Numbered from the stretch's first letter, positions 37,626 to 47,703 are shown. The stretch: 64,000 nt of DNA from Helicobacter sp. 11S02596-1 (GCF_002272825.1 NZ_MLAM01000002.1:124001-188000), one strand, 5' to 3'. A program made the numbers and translations. The notes: generated by a model not told the origin, from the letters alone.

Positions 37626-40105
37626 AAAATTACGACCAAAAACGCCGCAGTTTGCTTAAATTTAGCGCACTTTGTGCCACCATCCCATTTGTGGATTTTG
37701 CCCTTGATCGTGGGGTATTGCTCGCCTCGGGGGTAAAGAAATTTTCACCATCTTTTGTGCTTGATGGCGAGGTCATCACAGCAGCGCATTGGGGGATTTT
37801 AAAGGTATCTGTGAAAAATGGCAAGGTTGTTAAAAGCGAAAATGCCATCAAGCAAACTATGCCAAACTCGCTTCAAGGCGTCGTGAGCGATCAAATCTAT
37901 GCCCAAGATCGTATCAAATACCCAATGGTGAGAAAATCCTATCTCAAAAATCCCGACAAGCCCCAGCCAGAATTGCGAGGTGGTGATGAATGGGTGCGGG
38001 TGAGTTATGAAGAAGCTATTGATCTCATCGCCAAAAGGCTCAAAAAGACCAGAGACACCAAAGGACCGCAAAGCATTTTTGCAGGCTCTTATGGCTGGAA
38101 AAGCAGTGGCAATATGCACAATAGTCGCATTTTGTTGCAACGATTTATGGGTATGAATGGGGGCTTTACAGGATCTACGGGGGATTATTCCACCGGGGCT
38201 TCCCAAGTGATTATGCCCCACGTGCTAGGGACTATCGAGGTTTATGAGCAACAAACCAGCTGGCCTGTGGTGCTAGAGCATTCTAAAGTAATCGTGATTT
38301 GGGGGGCAAACCCGCTTCTAACGCTAAAAATCGCCTGGACTTCAAGCGACTCTCAAGGGTTGGAATATCTCAAAGCGTTAAGGGATTCCAAAAAACAAAT
38401 CATTTGTATCGATCCTGTCTATAATGAAACGGCGAAATTTTTGAATGCCAAATGGATTGCCCCTACGCCAAACACCGATGTGGCTTTAATGCTTGGAATC
38501 GCTCATAGTATGCTTGTTTCAGGGGAATATAACAAGGATTTTGTCGATAATTACACCGAGGGCTTTGAAAAATTCCAAGATTATTTGCTAGGCAAAACCG
38601 ACAAGACGCCAAAAGACGCAAAATGGGCGTCAAAAATCACGGGTATCCCTGCAAAAACCATCAAAGAGTTGGCAAAAACATTCTATGACAATCGGACAAT
38701 GTTTATGTCTGGCTGGGGAATGCAACGCGCCCATCACGGCGAGCAACCTCACTGGATGTTGGTCACGCTCGCTTCTATGATTGGTCAAATCGGGCTTCCT
38801 GGCGGGGGCTTTGGGTTGTCATATCATTATAGCAATGGCGGTGTGCCGACGACAAAAGGCCCTGTGGTCGGCGGGATGAATCTAGGCAATTCTAGCAAAG
38901 CAGAAAGTGGGGCAAGCTGGCTTTTAGAAGGCACGAAATTTAATTTCCCTGTCGCAAGAATCGCCGATGCTCTATCAAATCCGGGCAAGAAAATTGATTT
39001 TAACGGGCAAAAAATCACCTATCCTGATATTGATTTTATCTACTGGGTGGGCGGGAATCCGATGGTCCATCACCAAAATACAAATGAATTGGTAAAAGCG
39101 TGGAGAAAGCCCAACACCATCGTTGTGCACGAGATTTATTGGACGCCCACTGCGAGATATGCTGATATTGTAATGCCGATCACAACGAGCTATGAGCGAG
39201 ATGACATCACGATGACTGGGGATTATTCTAATCTCAATATCGTGCCGATGAAAGCTGTCGTGAAGCCACAATTTGAAGCAAAAAGCGATTATGAAATTTT
39301 CTGCGATTTGGCTAAAAAATTTGGCATTTATGAAAAATACAGCGAGAATAAAAGCCCGATGGAATGGATCGAGAGCTTTTATGAGACAGCGCTCTCCCAA
39401 GCAAAGGCAGGAAATATCCCAATGCCTAGTTTCAGGGAGTTTTGGACTAAAAACTTGCCCCTCACCTTTGAAGCCCCGATAGAAAATGAGGAATGGGTTC
39501 GCTATAGCGATTTTAGGGAAGACCCTATTTTAGAGCCATTGGGGACGCCATCTGGTAAGATTGAGATCTATTCAAAAACCATAGAAAAGATGAAATACAA
39601 AGATTGCCCGCCTCACCCGACGTGGCTAGAGCCTATCGAGTGGTTGGGTATGAAGGAAAAACCTGCTGAATTTGCCCTCATTACAGCACACCCAGGTCAT
39701 CGATTGCATTCCCAGCTTGCCAATACTAGCCTCAGGCAAAAATACGCCATTGCTGATAGAGAGCCTATCTGGATAAATGACAAAGACGCCAAGAAAAAGG
39801 GCATAAAGCACGGCGACATCGTGCGGGTGTTTAATAAGCGTGGGCAGGTCCTAGCGGGGGCATTTGTAACAAAAGACATCAGTCAGGGCGTTGTGAGGCT
39901 ATCTGAAGGGGCGTGGTATGATCCTTTAGAGCCTGGCAAAATCGGCTCGCTTTGTAAAAATGGCTGTGCGAATGTGCTTACCATTGATATACCGACCTCC
40001 AAGCTTGCCAATGGCAATATCTCACACACCACGCTGGTAAATATCGAAAAATACAATGGCGAAGCTCCCAAGGTTACGGCTTTTAAACCACCTAAAGGGG
40101 CGTAA
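37622..40105 (+). CDS. Tat-exported TMAO/DMSO/S-oxide reductase-like molybdoenzyme
   Basis: The 827-residue molybdopterin oxidoreductase of the TorA/BisC/DmsA group reduces N- or S-oxides as terminal electron acceptors in the periplasm. The Tat signal is KRRSLLKF at residues 7-14. There is no N-terminal iron-sulfur cysteine motif, as in TorA and BisC. YGWKSSGNMHNSR and GSTGDYSTGASQVI include the serine-ligand region, and ATPGHRLHS-like TAHPGHRLHSQL with NDKDAKKKGIKHGDIVRVFN is the C-terminal cofactor domain. The preceding cytochrome is its likely donor. TMAO against methionine sulfoxide or biotin sulfoxide cannot be decided from sequence. Confidence 0.9.
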   Translation: MKNYDQKRRSLLKFSALCATIPFVDFALDRGVLLASGVKKFSPSFVLDGEVITAAHWGILKVSVKNGKVVKSENAIKQTMPNSLQGVVSDQIYAQDRIKYPMVRKSYLKNPDKPQPELRGGDEWVRVSYEEAIDLIAKRLKKTRDTKGPQSIFAGSYGWKSSGNMHNSRILLQRFMGMNGGFTGSTGDYSTGASQVIMPHVLGTIEVYEQQTSWPVVLEHSKVIVIWGANPLLTLKIAWTSSDSQGLEYLKALRDSKKQIICIDPVYNETAKFLNAKWIAPTPNTDVALMLGIAHSMLVSGEYNKDFVDNYTEGFEKFQDYLLGKTDKTPKDAKWASKITGIPAKTIKELAKTFYDNRTMFMSGWGMQRAHHGEQPHWMLVTLASMIGQIGLPGGGFGLSYHYSNGGVPTTKGPVVGGMNLGNSSKAESGASWLLEGTKFNFPVARIADALSNPGKKIDFNGQKITYPDIDFIYWVGGNPMVHHQNTNELVKAWRKPNTIVVHEIYWTPTARYADIVMPITTSYERDDITMTGDYSNLNIVPMKAVVKPQFEAKSDYEIFCDLAKKFGIYEKYSENKSPMEWIESFYETALSQAKAGNIPMPSFREFWTKNLPLTFEAPIENEEWVRYSDFREDPILEPLGTPSGKIEIYSKTIEKMKYKDCPPHPTWLEPIEWLGMKEKPAEFALITAHPGHRLHSQLANTSLRQKYAIADREPIWINDKDAKKKGIKHGDIVRVFNKRGQVLAGAFVTKDISQGVVRLSEGAWYDPLEPGKIGSLCKNGCANVLTIDIPTSKLANGNISHTTLVNIEKYNGEAPKVTAFKPPKGA

Positions 40106-40160
40106 CCGGTTTGTTTGCAAACAGACCGCATACCGCTTGCAGGAAGCAATTCCTGCTTGC
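40105..40160. repeat. Degenerate hairpin repeat after torA
   Basis: GGTTTGTTTGCAAAC (40108-40122), then AGACCGC and the hairpin GCAGGAAGCAATTCCTGC (40139-40156). It has the hairpin-linker-hairpin layout of the three-hairpin repeats, but the linker has lost CTGA and the second linker is absent. It probably acts now only as a hairpin after torA. Confidence 0.4.
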
Positions 40161-40345
40161 TTTATTGAATCGATCGCAATCATCTTTCTTTCCCCTCTCA
40201 AATAAAAAAACCCTATTAAAGCAGTCTTTGCCAATTTTATTATCGTGTAAAAAGCCGATTTTCAAATCACTGCCAACAATGCTAAGCCTATCAAATAAGA
40301 TGGGATTTCCCAAAATATTCGCCGGGTGCTTTTACAGGCAGGAGA

Positions 40346-41752
40346 TTATTTTTTCTTGCTATTTGGGATTTTGACTCTAGCGGTGTCAAATCCACTCCCA
40401 AGGGCGTGATAAAGATTAATGAGGGATTGTATATAGGTGGCTTTGAGGTCGATAATCTCGACTTCAAGCTCCAAAAGCGAACGCTCCGCATCTACAACTT
40501 CCAGATAAGAAGAGTAGCCACTTTCATATCTGTCTTTGGCATATTCTAGGGTCTTGCGTGCGGCTTGATATTCATTATCAAGAGAAGTTTGTTGTTTTTT
40601 TGTCCATTCAATGCTTGCTTGAGCGTCCCTGATTTCTTTGAGGGCATTGAGGACGATTTTTTTATAGGTATAGGCGGCTTCATCTCTTTTTGCATTAGCG
40701 ATGGCAAATTCACCTTTTAGCCTGCCCCCTTCAAAGATGGGGGCTAAAATGCTTGTTCCCAATGCACCCACAGGGATGATTGCAGAAACCCCTGTAAAGC
40801 TTGTAACCATAAACGCCCCAATATTGGCAATGAGATTGAAACTTGGCAAGAAATTTGCCCGTGCTTTTGCCAAAGTAGCACTGCTGGCAGCGAGCGCAAA
40901 TTCGGCATAAGCGATATCGGGTCGATGCCTCAAAATCGATGATGGGATGTCTTTTGGCAAGCTAGGCTGGTTGATGAGGGCTAGGCTTTGGGCGGTTTTG
41001 AGATCTTTTGAGCGCACGCCTGTGAGTTCTTCGAGGGCATTTTGTGTTTTGATGATAGCAAGTTGCACGGGAGCGATTTGGGATTTTGTGGCTTCATATT
41101 GGATTTTTGCTTGTTGGTTGTCATACCCGCTGGTATAGCCTACACTCGCCTTGTCTGTAGAAATTTCCAATTGGATTTTTCTTGTTTTTAGCGTATCTTG
41201 CAATAGCTTGAGATGGTCTTTGAGTGCGAGCAGGTTGATATACGTGCTTGCTACGATCGAATCAATATTGAGTTGTGTGGCGTAGGTTTGTGCGATGATA
41301 GCTTGTGTTTGATACAGCTTGCTTTTTCGCTCGTTGGCATTTTTGCCAAAAAAATCAAAATCATAAGAAATATTAAGAGCAGGATCAAGCGCCCCAACAG
41401 GTGCTTTGAAGCCAAAAAGCGGGGTAAGGGTGTTTTGGGTGTATTGGGGGTTTGCGCTCAAACTCACACTGGGGAATAACGTCGATCTGGCAACTTTGAG
41501 TGCAGCTAGGGCTTCTTGTATATGGGTTTTAGAAATCTGCACATCGCTATTGTAGTCTCTTGCCTTTTCTATGAGAAACATCAAATCATTATCGTTGAAG
41601 TTTTGCCACCAATCTTTGTTGATTTTTTCGTTGGCATTTAGAGGCAAGTCCATCACAACTCCAGCGTCTTTTGGGATTTCTGGGATTTTGGGCGCACAAG
41701 AAGACAGCAAAATCCCGATCGCAAAAGCCATAATGATTCGACGGGTAGGCAT
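40346..41752 (-). CDS. Outer-membrane efflux factor (NodT/TolC-type lipoprotein)
   Basis: The 468-residue product starts at the ATG at 41752, right after the membrane-fusion gene stop with a GGGG ribosome site. The lipoprotein signal is AIGILLSSC. Two OEP repeats (about 60-240 and 265-450) carry the usual coiled-coil helices, with LRHRPDIAYAEFALAASSATLAKARANFLPSF-type segments of NodT proteins. It forms the outer-membrane exit duct of the adjacent pump. The 3' end is duplicated as a fragment at 36.8 kb. Confidence 0.9.
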   Translation of the reverse strand: MPTRRIIMAFAIGILLSSCAPKIPEIPKDAGVVMDLPLNANEKINKDWWQNFNDNDLMFLIEKARDYNSDVQISKTHIQEALAALKVARSTLFPSVSLSANPQYTQNTLTPLFGFKAPVGALDPALNISYDFDFFGKNANERKSKLYQTQAIIAQTYATQLNIDSIVASTYINLLALKDHLKLLQDTLKTRKIQLEISTDKASVGYTSGYDNQQAKIQYEATKSQIAPVQLAIIKTQNALEELTGVRSKDLKTAQSLALINQPSLPKDIPSSILRHRPDIAYAEFALAASSATLAKARANFLPSFNLIANIGAFMVTSFTGVSAIIPVGALGTSILAPIFEGGRLKGEFAIANAKRDEAAYTYKKIVLNALKEIRDAQASIEWTKKQQTSLDNEYQAARKTLEYAKDRYESGYSSYLEVVDAERSLLELEVEIIDLKATYIQSLINLYHALGSGFDTARVKIPNSKKK

Positions 41753-41753
41753 T

Positions 41754-42815
41754 TTAATCCCCTTGGGTGTGGATGGTAGCAATCACACTCATACCGGGTT
41801 TGAGTTTTTCTGCAAGCGGGTTATTGGTATCGATACGAATGCGAACAGGAATCCTCTGGATGACCTTGATGAAATTGCCTGTGGCATTATTGACCTTAAT
41901 AGCGCTGTATTGGCTCCCTGTTGCAGGTGAAATATCTTCAACCACGCCTTGTAGTTCCGCCCCACCTAGCGCATCAACACGGAATGTCGCCCGTTGCCCG
42001 ATTTGGACATTTTTCATTTTGGTTTCTTTGAAATTCGCCTGCACCCATTTGAGATGGGGGATGAGGAAAGTCAGTGGCGTGCCTTGGGAGACAAATTGCC
42101 CCAATCTCGCCCCCACCTCGCTGATCTGCCCATCAACAGGGGCTTTGATGAGCGAGTAATCCAAATCGATCTTGGCTAACTCCAACGCAGCACTTGCCCG
42201 CTTGACATCAGCTTCTAAAGCAGATTTGCTGATTTTATAAGCTTTTAGTTCTTGGAGGGCTTCTTTGTATTGGGCTTGGGATTCTTCGAGGGCGTATTTT
42301 GCTTTTTTGAGCGCTGTTTGGGTGTCTTCAAACTCTCTTTGGCTAAGCGATCCATTTTTGACAAGCTTAGCGACACGTTTATTTTGAGTCATCGCATTTT
42401 GATAGGTTGCTTCGTTGGTGTCAATCACAGCTTTTTTTTCATTGAGATTGGCTTGGCGTAATTGGTAGTTTTGATCATAGCTCATCAAAGCAGATTCCGC
42501 ACTTTCAAGATTGGCTTTGGCTTCATTGACTTTTTGGATAAAGACGCTTGGATCGATTTGCAAAATAGGATCACCTGCTTTGAGTGTTGCAAAATCTTTC
42601 GCATAGATTTGGGTTACATAGCCACTCACACGGGGGGAAATCAAAGTAACTTTGGATTGGACATAGGCGTCATTGGTGTTGATAAGCCCGCGAAAAAATG
42701 GGGGCAATTCCCAAGCATACAAGATACACAAGATACCAGCGATTGCCATCAAAGTGGCGATAATGCTTGTGAATAAATTGGGTTTTTTGGGTCTCCAGTG
42801 ATTGAGAAATGGCAT
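41754..42815 (-). CDS. EmrA/HlyD-type membrane fusion protein
   Basis: Periplasmic adaptor of a tripartite efflux pump. It has 353 residues, one N-terminal membrane span (IIATLMAIAGILCILYAW), a lipoyl half (AYVQSKVTLISPRVSGYVTQIYAKD), a long coiled-coil hairpin (about 90-190), the second lipoyl half (DYSLIKAPVDGQISEVGARLGQFV) and a beta-barrel end with RIPVRIRIDTNN. It is the middle gene of the operon, 10 bases after the MFS gene. Confidence 0.92.
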   Translation of the reverse strand: MPFLNHWRPKKPNLFTSIIATLMAIAGILCILYAWELPPFFRGLINTNDAYVQSKVTLISPRVSGYVTQIYAKDFATLKAGDPILQIDPSVFIQKVNEAKANLESAESALMSYDQNYQLRQANLNEKKAVIDTNEATYQNAMTQNKRVAKLVKNGSLSQREFEDTQTALKKAKYALEESQAQYKEALQELKAYKISKSALEADVKRASAALELAKIDLDYSLIKAPVDGQISEVGARLGQFVSQGTPLTFLIPHLKWVQANFKETKMKNVQIGQRATFRVDALGGAELQGVVEDISPATGSQYSAIKVNNATGNFIKVIQRIPVRIRIDTNNPLAEKLKPGMSVIATIHTQGD

Positions 42816-42825
42816 AAACTTTCCT

Positions 42826-44463
42826 TCAGGACTTTTTTTCTTTGTCTAAGGCTTGTGCTTTGCGGTTATTTTGCATACTCTTGCGCGTGAGGATGTCAAG
42901 CTCCCTATCAATAGGCGTTGCTTTGCGTCGTGCATAATAAGCCCAGTGGATTGCCAATAAGACAAATATAGCTGCAGCAACCAAGCCGATGACACAAAAT
43001 AGATCATTATAAGCTAGCACGCCAGCTTCTTTGCTAAGCTGGGCGTGTAGGTTGGGCGTGAGGGCATTGAGCGCGCTCGTATCAGGAGAATGATTGATAA
43101 GGGTTTGGAGATACATCGCGGTGCGCTCTTGGATAAAATAACCAATCAAAGCAGAACCAAGCAATCCAAACACGCTTTGTGAAAAGCCAAATACCGCGAT
43201 GAATGTGATGACATAATTACCCCCTCGTGGCATTGATATGGTGATACCTTCGGCAAATAATGGCCCGATGAAAAACACACTCGAAGCTGCGATGAGGAAT
43301 TGGGGGAAATAGAGGTTAGAGGGCATTACAGAGGGTGAAAGCCCGGTGGAGGCAAATGAGCCAATAATAAGCATTGCAAACGAAATCACCATAATGAGGC
43401 TGGTGCGTTTGTAGTTCATCACCCCAATGCAGGACAATCCCCCAAAAAGCGCCCCCAATGTGATAACACCATAATAAGATATGAGTTGGTAATCGGTATA
43501 TCCTAAGACATTTTTGAATAATCCCGTCGCCCCTGTGGTTTGTTCAGCCAAACACATACGGGCAAATGCGCCGGCTAGACAGAGTCTTAAGACTTGAAAT
43601 TTGCCGATAAAAGAAAAATTAATCAAGGGCTTTTCCCGATAATTTTCGAGAATAAAAAATAATGTCAAACAAATAATGGCGATACAAAGCCCATAGGCTA
43701 TCCAAGGATCTTCCCACCAGATGGTATTGCCGATACTAAAAATCAAGCAAAATGTCGCCGTTCCCATTGCATAGAGGAGGATTGAGGGGATATCTTTTAG
43801 GCAAAAGGATTTGCCGGTTTGGGATGGGGGCAATTCGATAAGCAAATAGACAGCCAAAACAAGCAATGTCATTCCCATATCAATAAAAATACTCAAATGG
43901 GCGTCTTCATTGATCATCAAATACGGCAACATCCACCTAGCCGCAGAAGAACCCACTTGGATAAGCCCGACACTTAGGCACATCGCTAGGTATTTTTTTT
44001 GAGGCGGGAGCATTTGCAAAACATAATACACGCACAAAGTCGATAGGCTACTCCCGAGTAAGCCATTGAGAAATCTCGTGATCACAGCGATATAAAAATC
44101 CTCATAAATCATTTGTATGCCGTGGATGACCACCAAAATACAAAGCGCAAAGCTAAAAAATACCTTCATCCCAAATTGTTGGCGCATTTTGAAAAGAACC
44201 ACACTCATCCACGCATAGCCCATATAATACGAAGCCGTAACGATTGTCCCCTCTGCGGGCGTGAGTCCAAGATTGCCTTGGACTTCATAAATGTTGGCAA
44301 TCACGAGATTATTTTGCAATCCTGCAGCAAAGAGCACGACAATCCAGCCGAATGCATACAGCAGTCGTATCTTGGGGGGTAATTCGGGTCTGCCTAAAGA
44401 ACCCCAGAACATTGGCATTTCATTCGGTCTGAAAATCTCGTTTAGATTTTGAGATGATGGCAT
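42826..44463 (-). CDS. EmrB-like major facilitator efflux transporter
   Basis: The 545-residue inner-membrane transporter has about 14 hydrophobic spans, as in the DHA2 drug:proton antiporters. TASYYMGYAWMSVVLFKMRQQFG corresponds to the loop 2-3 region, with ITRFLNGLLGSSLS in helix 4 and QTTGATGLFKNVLGY in the second half. The C-terminus is short and basic. It is first in the operon with the fusion protein and outer-membrane factor, so the three should form one pump. Substrate is unknown. Confidence 0.88.
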   Translation of the reverse strand: MPSSQNLNEIFRPNEMPMFWGSLGRPELPPKIRLLYAFGWIVVLFAAGLQNNLVIANIYEVQGNLGLTPAEGTIVTASYYMGYAWMSVVLFKMRQQFGMKVFFSFALCILVVIHGIQMIYEDFYIAVITRFLNGLLGSSLSTLCVYYVLQMLPPQKKYLAMCLSVGLIQVGSSAARWMLPYLMINEDAHLSIFIDMGMTLLVLAVYLLIELPPSQTGKSFCLKDIPSILLYAMGTATFCLIFSIGNTIWWEDPWIAYGLCIAIICLTLFFILENYREKPLINFSFIGKFQVLRLCLAGAFARMCLAEQTTGATGLFKNVLGYTDYQLISYYGVITLGALFGGLSCIGVMNYKRTSLIMVISFAMLIIGSFASTGLSPSVMPSNLYFPQFLIAASSVFFIGPLFAEGITISMPRGGNYVITFIAVFGFSQSVFGLLGSALIGYFIQERTAMYLQTLINHSPDTSALNALTPNLHAQLSKEAGVLAYNDLFCVIGLVAAAIFVLLAIHWAYYARRKATPIDRELDILTRKSMQNNRKAQALDKEKKS

Positions 44464-44705
44464 TGTTTTCGTTCCGTATTAAGAATTTTTGTGCCTGTGT
44501 CTGGCTTGCCCTGAAACGTTGGATGCGATTTTTGAAAGTTTTGTCAAAAAAAGATAATTTATTTTCTTTATATGTTTGGATTGTCTGATTCTTAGTTATT
44601 ATATTTTTTATTGCTAAATCATTGAAAAATATGAGAATTTTTAAGAGAAATTATATTTTTTAGGACAAAACAATGCTGGGCACAGAAAGACTGCTTTGGG
44701 GGAAA

Positions 44706-44721
44706 GCCCAAGAGCTTGGGC
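44706..44721 (-). terminator. Hairpin after the phosphoethanolamine transferase gene
   Basis: GCCCAAG-AG-CTTGGGC lies 26 bases beyond the stop and is followed on the minus strand by TTTCCCCC, so the U-tract is short. It may terminate transcription towards the emr promoter region. Confidence 0.4.
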
Positions 44722-44746
44722 GATGGTTTTAGATAGCGATAAATTC

Positions 44747-46360
44747 TTAGCGGAAACGCTCCGTTGGTATGTGATCTGGCAGGGTGGGGTCAATATATTC
44801 TGCATAGGGTGGTTCTGAGCCAAAATACCCAAATACTGAACGATAAAAAAATCCTTTCAAAGGCTCTCTGATGGGTTCATACAAGCTCCCGCTGGCTTCA
44901 AAGCCCATTTCTTTTAAAAACGTGGGGATGATATTAAAATGCGATGTTTTGTTTAAATTCTCCGTTTGGGCTTTTTGGAGTTCTTTGCTTTTAAAATTCG
45001 TGATAACCACCAAAGGAACGAGACCTTCGCCGATATAGGGCTTCACATCTGGAGTGGTGCAATGGGTGAATCCATATGTGTCTTTGAGATTTTGCCCGTG
45101 GTCAGAAGTATAGATAATCATCACGGGTTGTTGGAATTTTTTCTTGAAAAGCTCATTGAAAAAATTATCGCTTTGATACACGACTGCGTTGATGTAGTTT
45201 TGGCGAAAGGGGAGTTCTTTTTGGATATAGGGACTAGAAAATGGGACTTCAAAACCTTTTGGGTAATTGCTCTCATAGGGAAAGTGCGAGCCTTTTTTGA
45301 TGATATAAGTAAAGCTTTTTTGTGGGCTATCTAGATAGGAGAGGGCATCGAGGATTTGTGTGTCGTTGGTGATGTGTTGGCTGATATTGTGAGAGATAAG
45401 CTCGCGTTCTTTCTCATCAAAATAATCGTGCCCTTTGCCTAAACCCTGTGCATCGTATAGATAGGTCGTATAGCCGGCGTTGTTTGCAAAGCTCCAAATC
45501 AAAGCGTTGTTATAAAGATCATCTTTGAGGTGTTTGGGTTGGGCATTTTTACGCAAGATAATATTGCTTGTGGCTGAACAATTTGCCCCCGAAGTGGCTA
45601 GCTTAAAATCATAGATATGCCATAAATTATTTTCGGTCGTATCTAAGCGGATTCTTTCAAAAGGGGAGAAGTCATAGCGCACGCTTTCATCGACAATCAA
45701 AACCAGATGAGGCGTTTTGGATGGGTATTTTGGCTGGGCGTCGGTGGTGTATTTGTAGATATGGGGGTTGGTGAAGTTATCGATTTGATAGGCGGCAAAA
45801 AGGGCGTAAATCGAAGCGGTGGTGGGGAGTTTGTTGGTCGCCCCACCTTTTTTGATGATACAAACCCCTAGTGTAATGCAAAATAATGCGATAAAGCACG
45901 CTAATGCCCCCCCCCCTACAATTTTTTTGCCCTTTTGTGGGACAATCAGAAATGCCACCAAAAGAATAGCAATATGCCCAAGAGATTTGAAGATAAAAGG
46001 GGCATACATCGCTATGGCGTCAAAAGCATTGGCTTTGGCTTGAAACAGCACGATAAAATCAGGGTATTCAAGCACTTTTCCCCCTGCTAAAAAGAAAACA
46101 TCGCAAACAATCGTAGAGACAGCAATAAGCACAAATAGGCTATATTTGATGATAGTAGGTGCGCGTGAAGCGAGCAGGAGACACAAAAAACTCACCAGAT
46201 AAGCAAAAATAACCACAAAATTTTTCTCTATATCTGGCATTTGGGTATTCATTTGGGCGAGTTTGCCATAAAGGCTGGGCTGATCCATACAGATAAAAAG
46301 AATAATCAAAAGCACGCTGATGGCTGAAAGAAGATGGCTTTTTTTGATTTTTGACAACAA
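44747..46360 (-). CDS. EptA-like phosphoethanolamine transferase, phase-variable, ON
   Basis: The 537-residue inner-membrane enzyme of the sulfatase family transfers phosphoethanolamine to lipid A or other surface targets. There are five N-terminal membrane spans (about 10-175), then a periplasmic catalytic domain. LVLIVDESVRYD (metal ligands), ATSGANCSATSNI (the Thr nucleophile region), SDHGQNLKDTYGFTH and KGSHFPY are visible. A run of 10 G in the membrane region encodes VGGGA and keeps the frame, so the gene is ON. One base more or less would truncate it near residue 150. A hairpin follows the stop. Confidence 0.87.
   Translation of the reverse strand: MLSKIKKSHLLSAISVLLIILFICMDQPSLYGKLAQMNTQMPDIEKNFVVIFAYLVSFLCLLLASRAPTIIKYSLFVLIAVSTIVCDVFFLAGGKVLEYPDFIVLFQAKANAFDAIAMYAPFIFKSLGHIAILLVAFLIVPQKGKKIVGGGALACFIALFCITLGVCIIKKGGATNKLPTTASIYALFAAYQIDNFTNPHIYKYTTDAQPKYPSKTPHLVLIVDESVRYDFSPFERIRLDTTENNLWHIYDFKLATSGANCSATSNIILRKNAQPKHLKDDLYNNALIWSFANNAGYTTYLYDAQGLGKGHDYFDEKERELISHNISQHITNDTQILDALSYLDSPQKSFTYIIKKGSHFPYESNYPKGFEVPFSSPYIQKELPFRQNYINAVVYQSDNFFNELFKKKFQQPVMIIYTSDHGQNLKDTYGFTHCTTPDVKPYIGEGLVPLVVITNFKSKELQKAQTENLNKTSHFNIIPTFLKEMGFEASGSLYEPIREPLKGFFYRSVFGYFGSEPPYAEYIDPTLPDHIPTERFR
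45907..45916. repeat. Poly-C/G tract (10) in phosphoethanolamine transferase gene
   Basis: Ten consecutive C on the plus strand within the membrane-spanning part of the gene. The frame is open at this length. Such tracts switch by slippage in related genera. Confidence 0.85.
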
Positions 46361-46503
46361 ACTAAATCCTTTTTTGATGAGATAATGCGAGATTCTTGAG
46401 ATGTGAAATGAATCTAAAAAACAAAAATGATAGCATTTTTTTAATCATTCAAGGGTATTTTTGGATGGGTGTTTGGCTTGTTGATAAGCAAGAGGGGCAG
46501 AGA

Positions 46504-47703
46504 TTACCTCTCAATAACCTCCCAAGGGAGCCCTTGTTTGGTGAGTTCTTCCATAAAGGGATCAGGGTCGAGTTCTTCCATATTAAACACGCCTGCCCCG
46601 ATGGATTTCACCCCCCATTTGTCTTCGCAGATGAGTTTTGCCCCAATCATTGCTGGCACGCCTGTGGTGTAGCTGATAGCTTGGGAATTGACCTCTTCAT
46701 AGCAGGCTTGATGATCGCATACATTGTAGATATAGAGGGTTTTTTCTTGCCCATTTTTTCTGCCTTGGATATAGCAACCGATATTGGTCTTGCCTTTGGT
46801 CTTGCCTGCTAGGCTTGATGGGTCGGGGAGAAGTGTTTTGAGGAATTGGATAGGGATGATTTTTACGCCATTGTGATCGACCTCATCAATGCGTAACATC
46901 CCGATGTTTTGCAGGCATCGCATATGGTTGAGGTAGCTTTGTGAAAACGTCATAAAAAACCGGATGCGTTGCAGACCTTTGATATTTTTTACGAGTGATT
47001 CAAGCTCTTCGTGATAGAGCAAATACGAGTCTTTTTCGCCAATTTCAGGGTATGCCCATACTTGCATAATTTCCATCGGTTCGGTCTCTATCCATTTGCC
47101 ATTTTCCCAATATCTCCCCTTGGAGCTGACTTCTCTAAGATTGATTTCGGGGTTGAAATTTGTCGCAAATGCGTAGCCGTGATCCCCTGCATTGCAGTCG
47201 AGAATATCGATGGAGTGGATCTCATCGAAATAATGCTTTTGGGCATAGGCACAAAATACATTCGTAACACCAGGGTCAAAACCAGAGCCTAAGAGCGCAA
47301 AAATCCCTGCTTCTTTGTAGGATTTGCCAAACGCCCATTGTTCTTTGTATTCGAACTTTGCTGTATCGGGATGTTCGTAATTAGCGGTGTCAAGATAGTG
47401 GGTTTTTGTCAGTAGGCACGCCTGCATAATCGTGAGATCTTGATAGGGGAGAGCGACATTGATGACGACTTTGGGTTTGTATTGGTTGATGAGGGCAACT
47501 AGGGCAGCAACATCATCGGCATCCACGCTTTCACAAATAATCTCTCCATAGCCCTTAGAACGCACGTTTTGGGCAATTTCTTGGCATTTTTTGAGTGTCC
47601 TGCTTGCTAGAATGATTTTGCCAAAAACATCACGATTCATCGCAAGCTTATGGGCGACCACGCCACCGACGCCACCCGCACCTATCTGTAAGACTGTATT
47701 CAT
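46504..47703 (-). CDS. Carboxynorspermidine dehydrogenase (saccharopine dehydrogenase family)
   Basis: Condenses a diamine with aspartate semialdehyde in the alternative spermidine pathway that Campylobacterota use. It has 399 residues. The dinucleotide fold is QIGAGGVGGVVAHKL (residues 6-20), then INVALPYQDLTIMQACL, LLGSGFDPGVTNVFCAY and DCNAGDHGYAFATNFNPEINLREV, and it ends TTGVPAMIGAKLI and DPFMEELTKQGLPWEVIER. The partner decarboxylase is not in the window. It diverges from gltS across a repeat-rich gap. Confidence 0.92.
   Translation of the reverse strand: MNTVLQIGAGGVGGVVAHKLAMNRDVFGKIILASRTLKKCQEIAQNVRSKGYGEIICESVDADDVAALVALINQYKPKVVINVALPYQDLTIMQACLLTKTHYLDTANYEHPDTAKFEYKEQWAFGKSYKEAGIFALLGSGFDPGVTNVFCAYAQKHYFDEIHSIDILDCNAGDHGYAFATNFNPEINLREVSSKGRYWENGKWIETEPMEIMQVWAYPEIGEKDSYLLYHEELESLVKNIKGLQRIRFFMTFSQSYLNHMRCLQNIGMLRIDEVDHNGVKIIPIQFLKTLLPDPSSLAGKTKGKTNIGCYIQGRKNGQEKTLYIYNVCDHQACYEEVNSQAISYTTGVPAMIGAKLICEDKWGVKSIGAGVFNMEELDPDPFMEELTKQGLPWEVIER

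Noticed and set aside
46396-46812. A 138-codon plus-strand frame over the carboxynorspermidine dehydrogenase end
   Set aside because: Most of it is antisense to a well-supported gene, and its sequence shows no recognisable motif or ribosome site.
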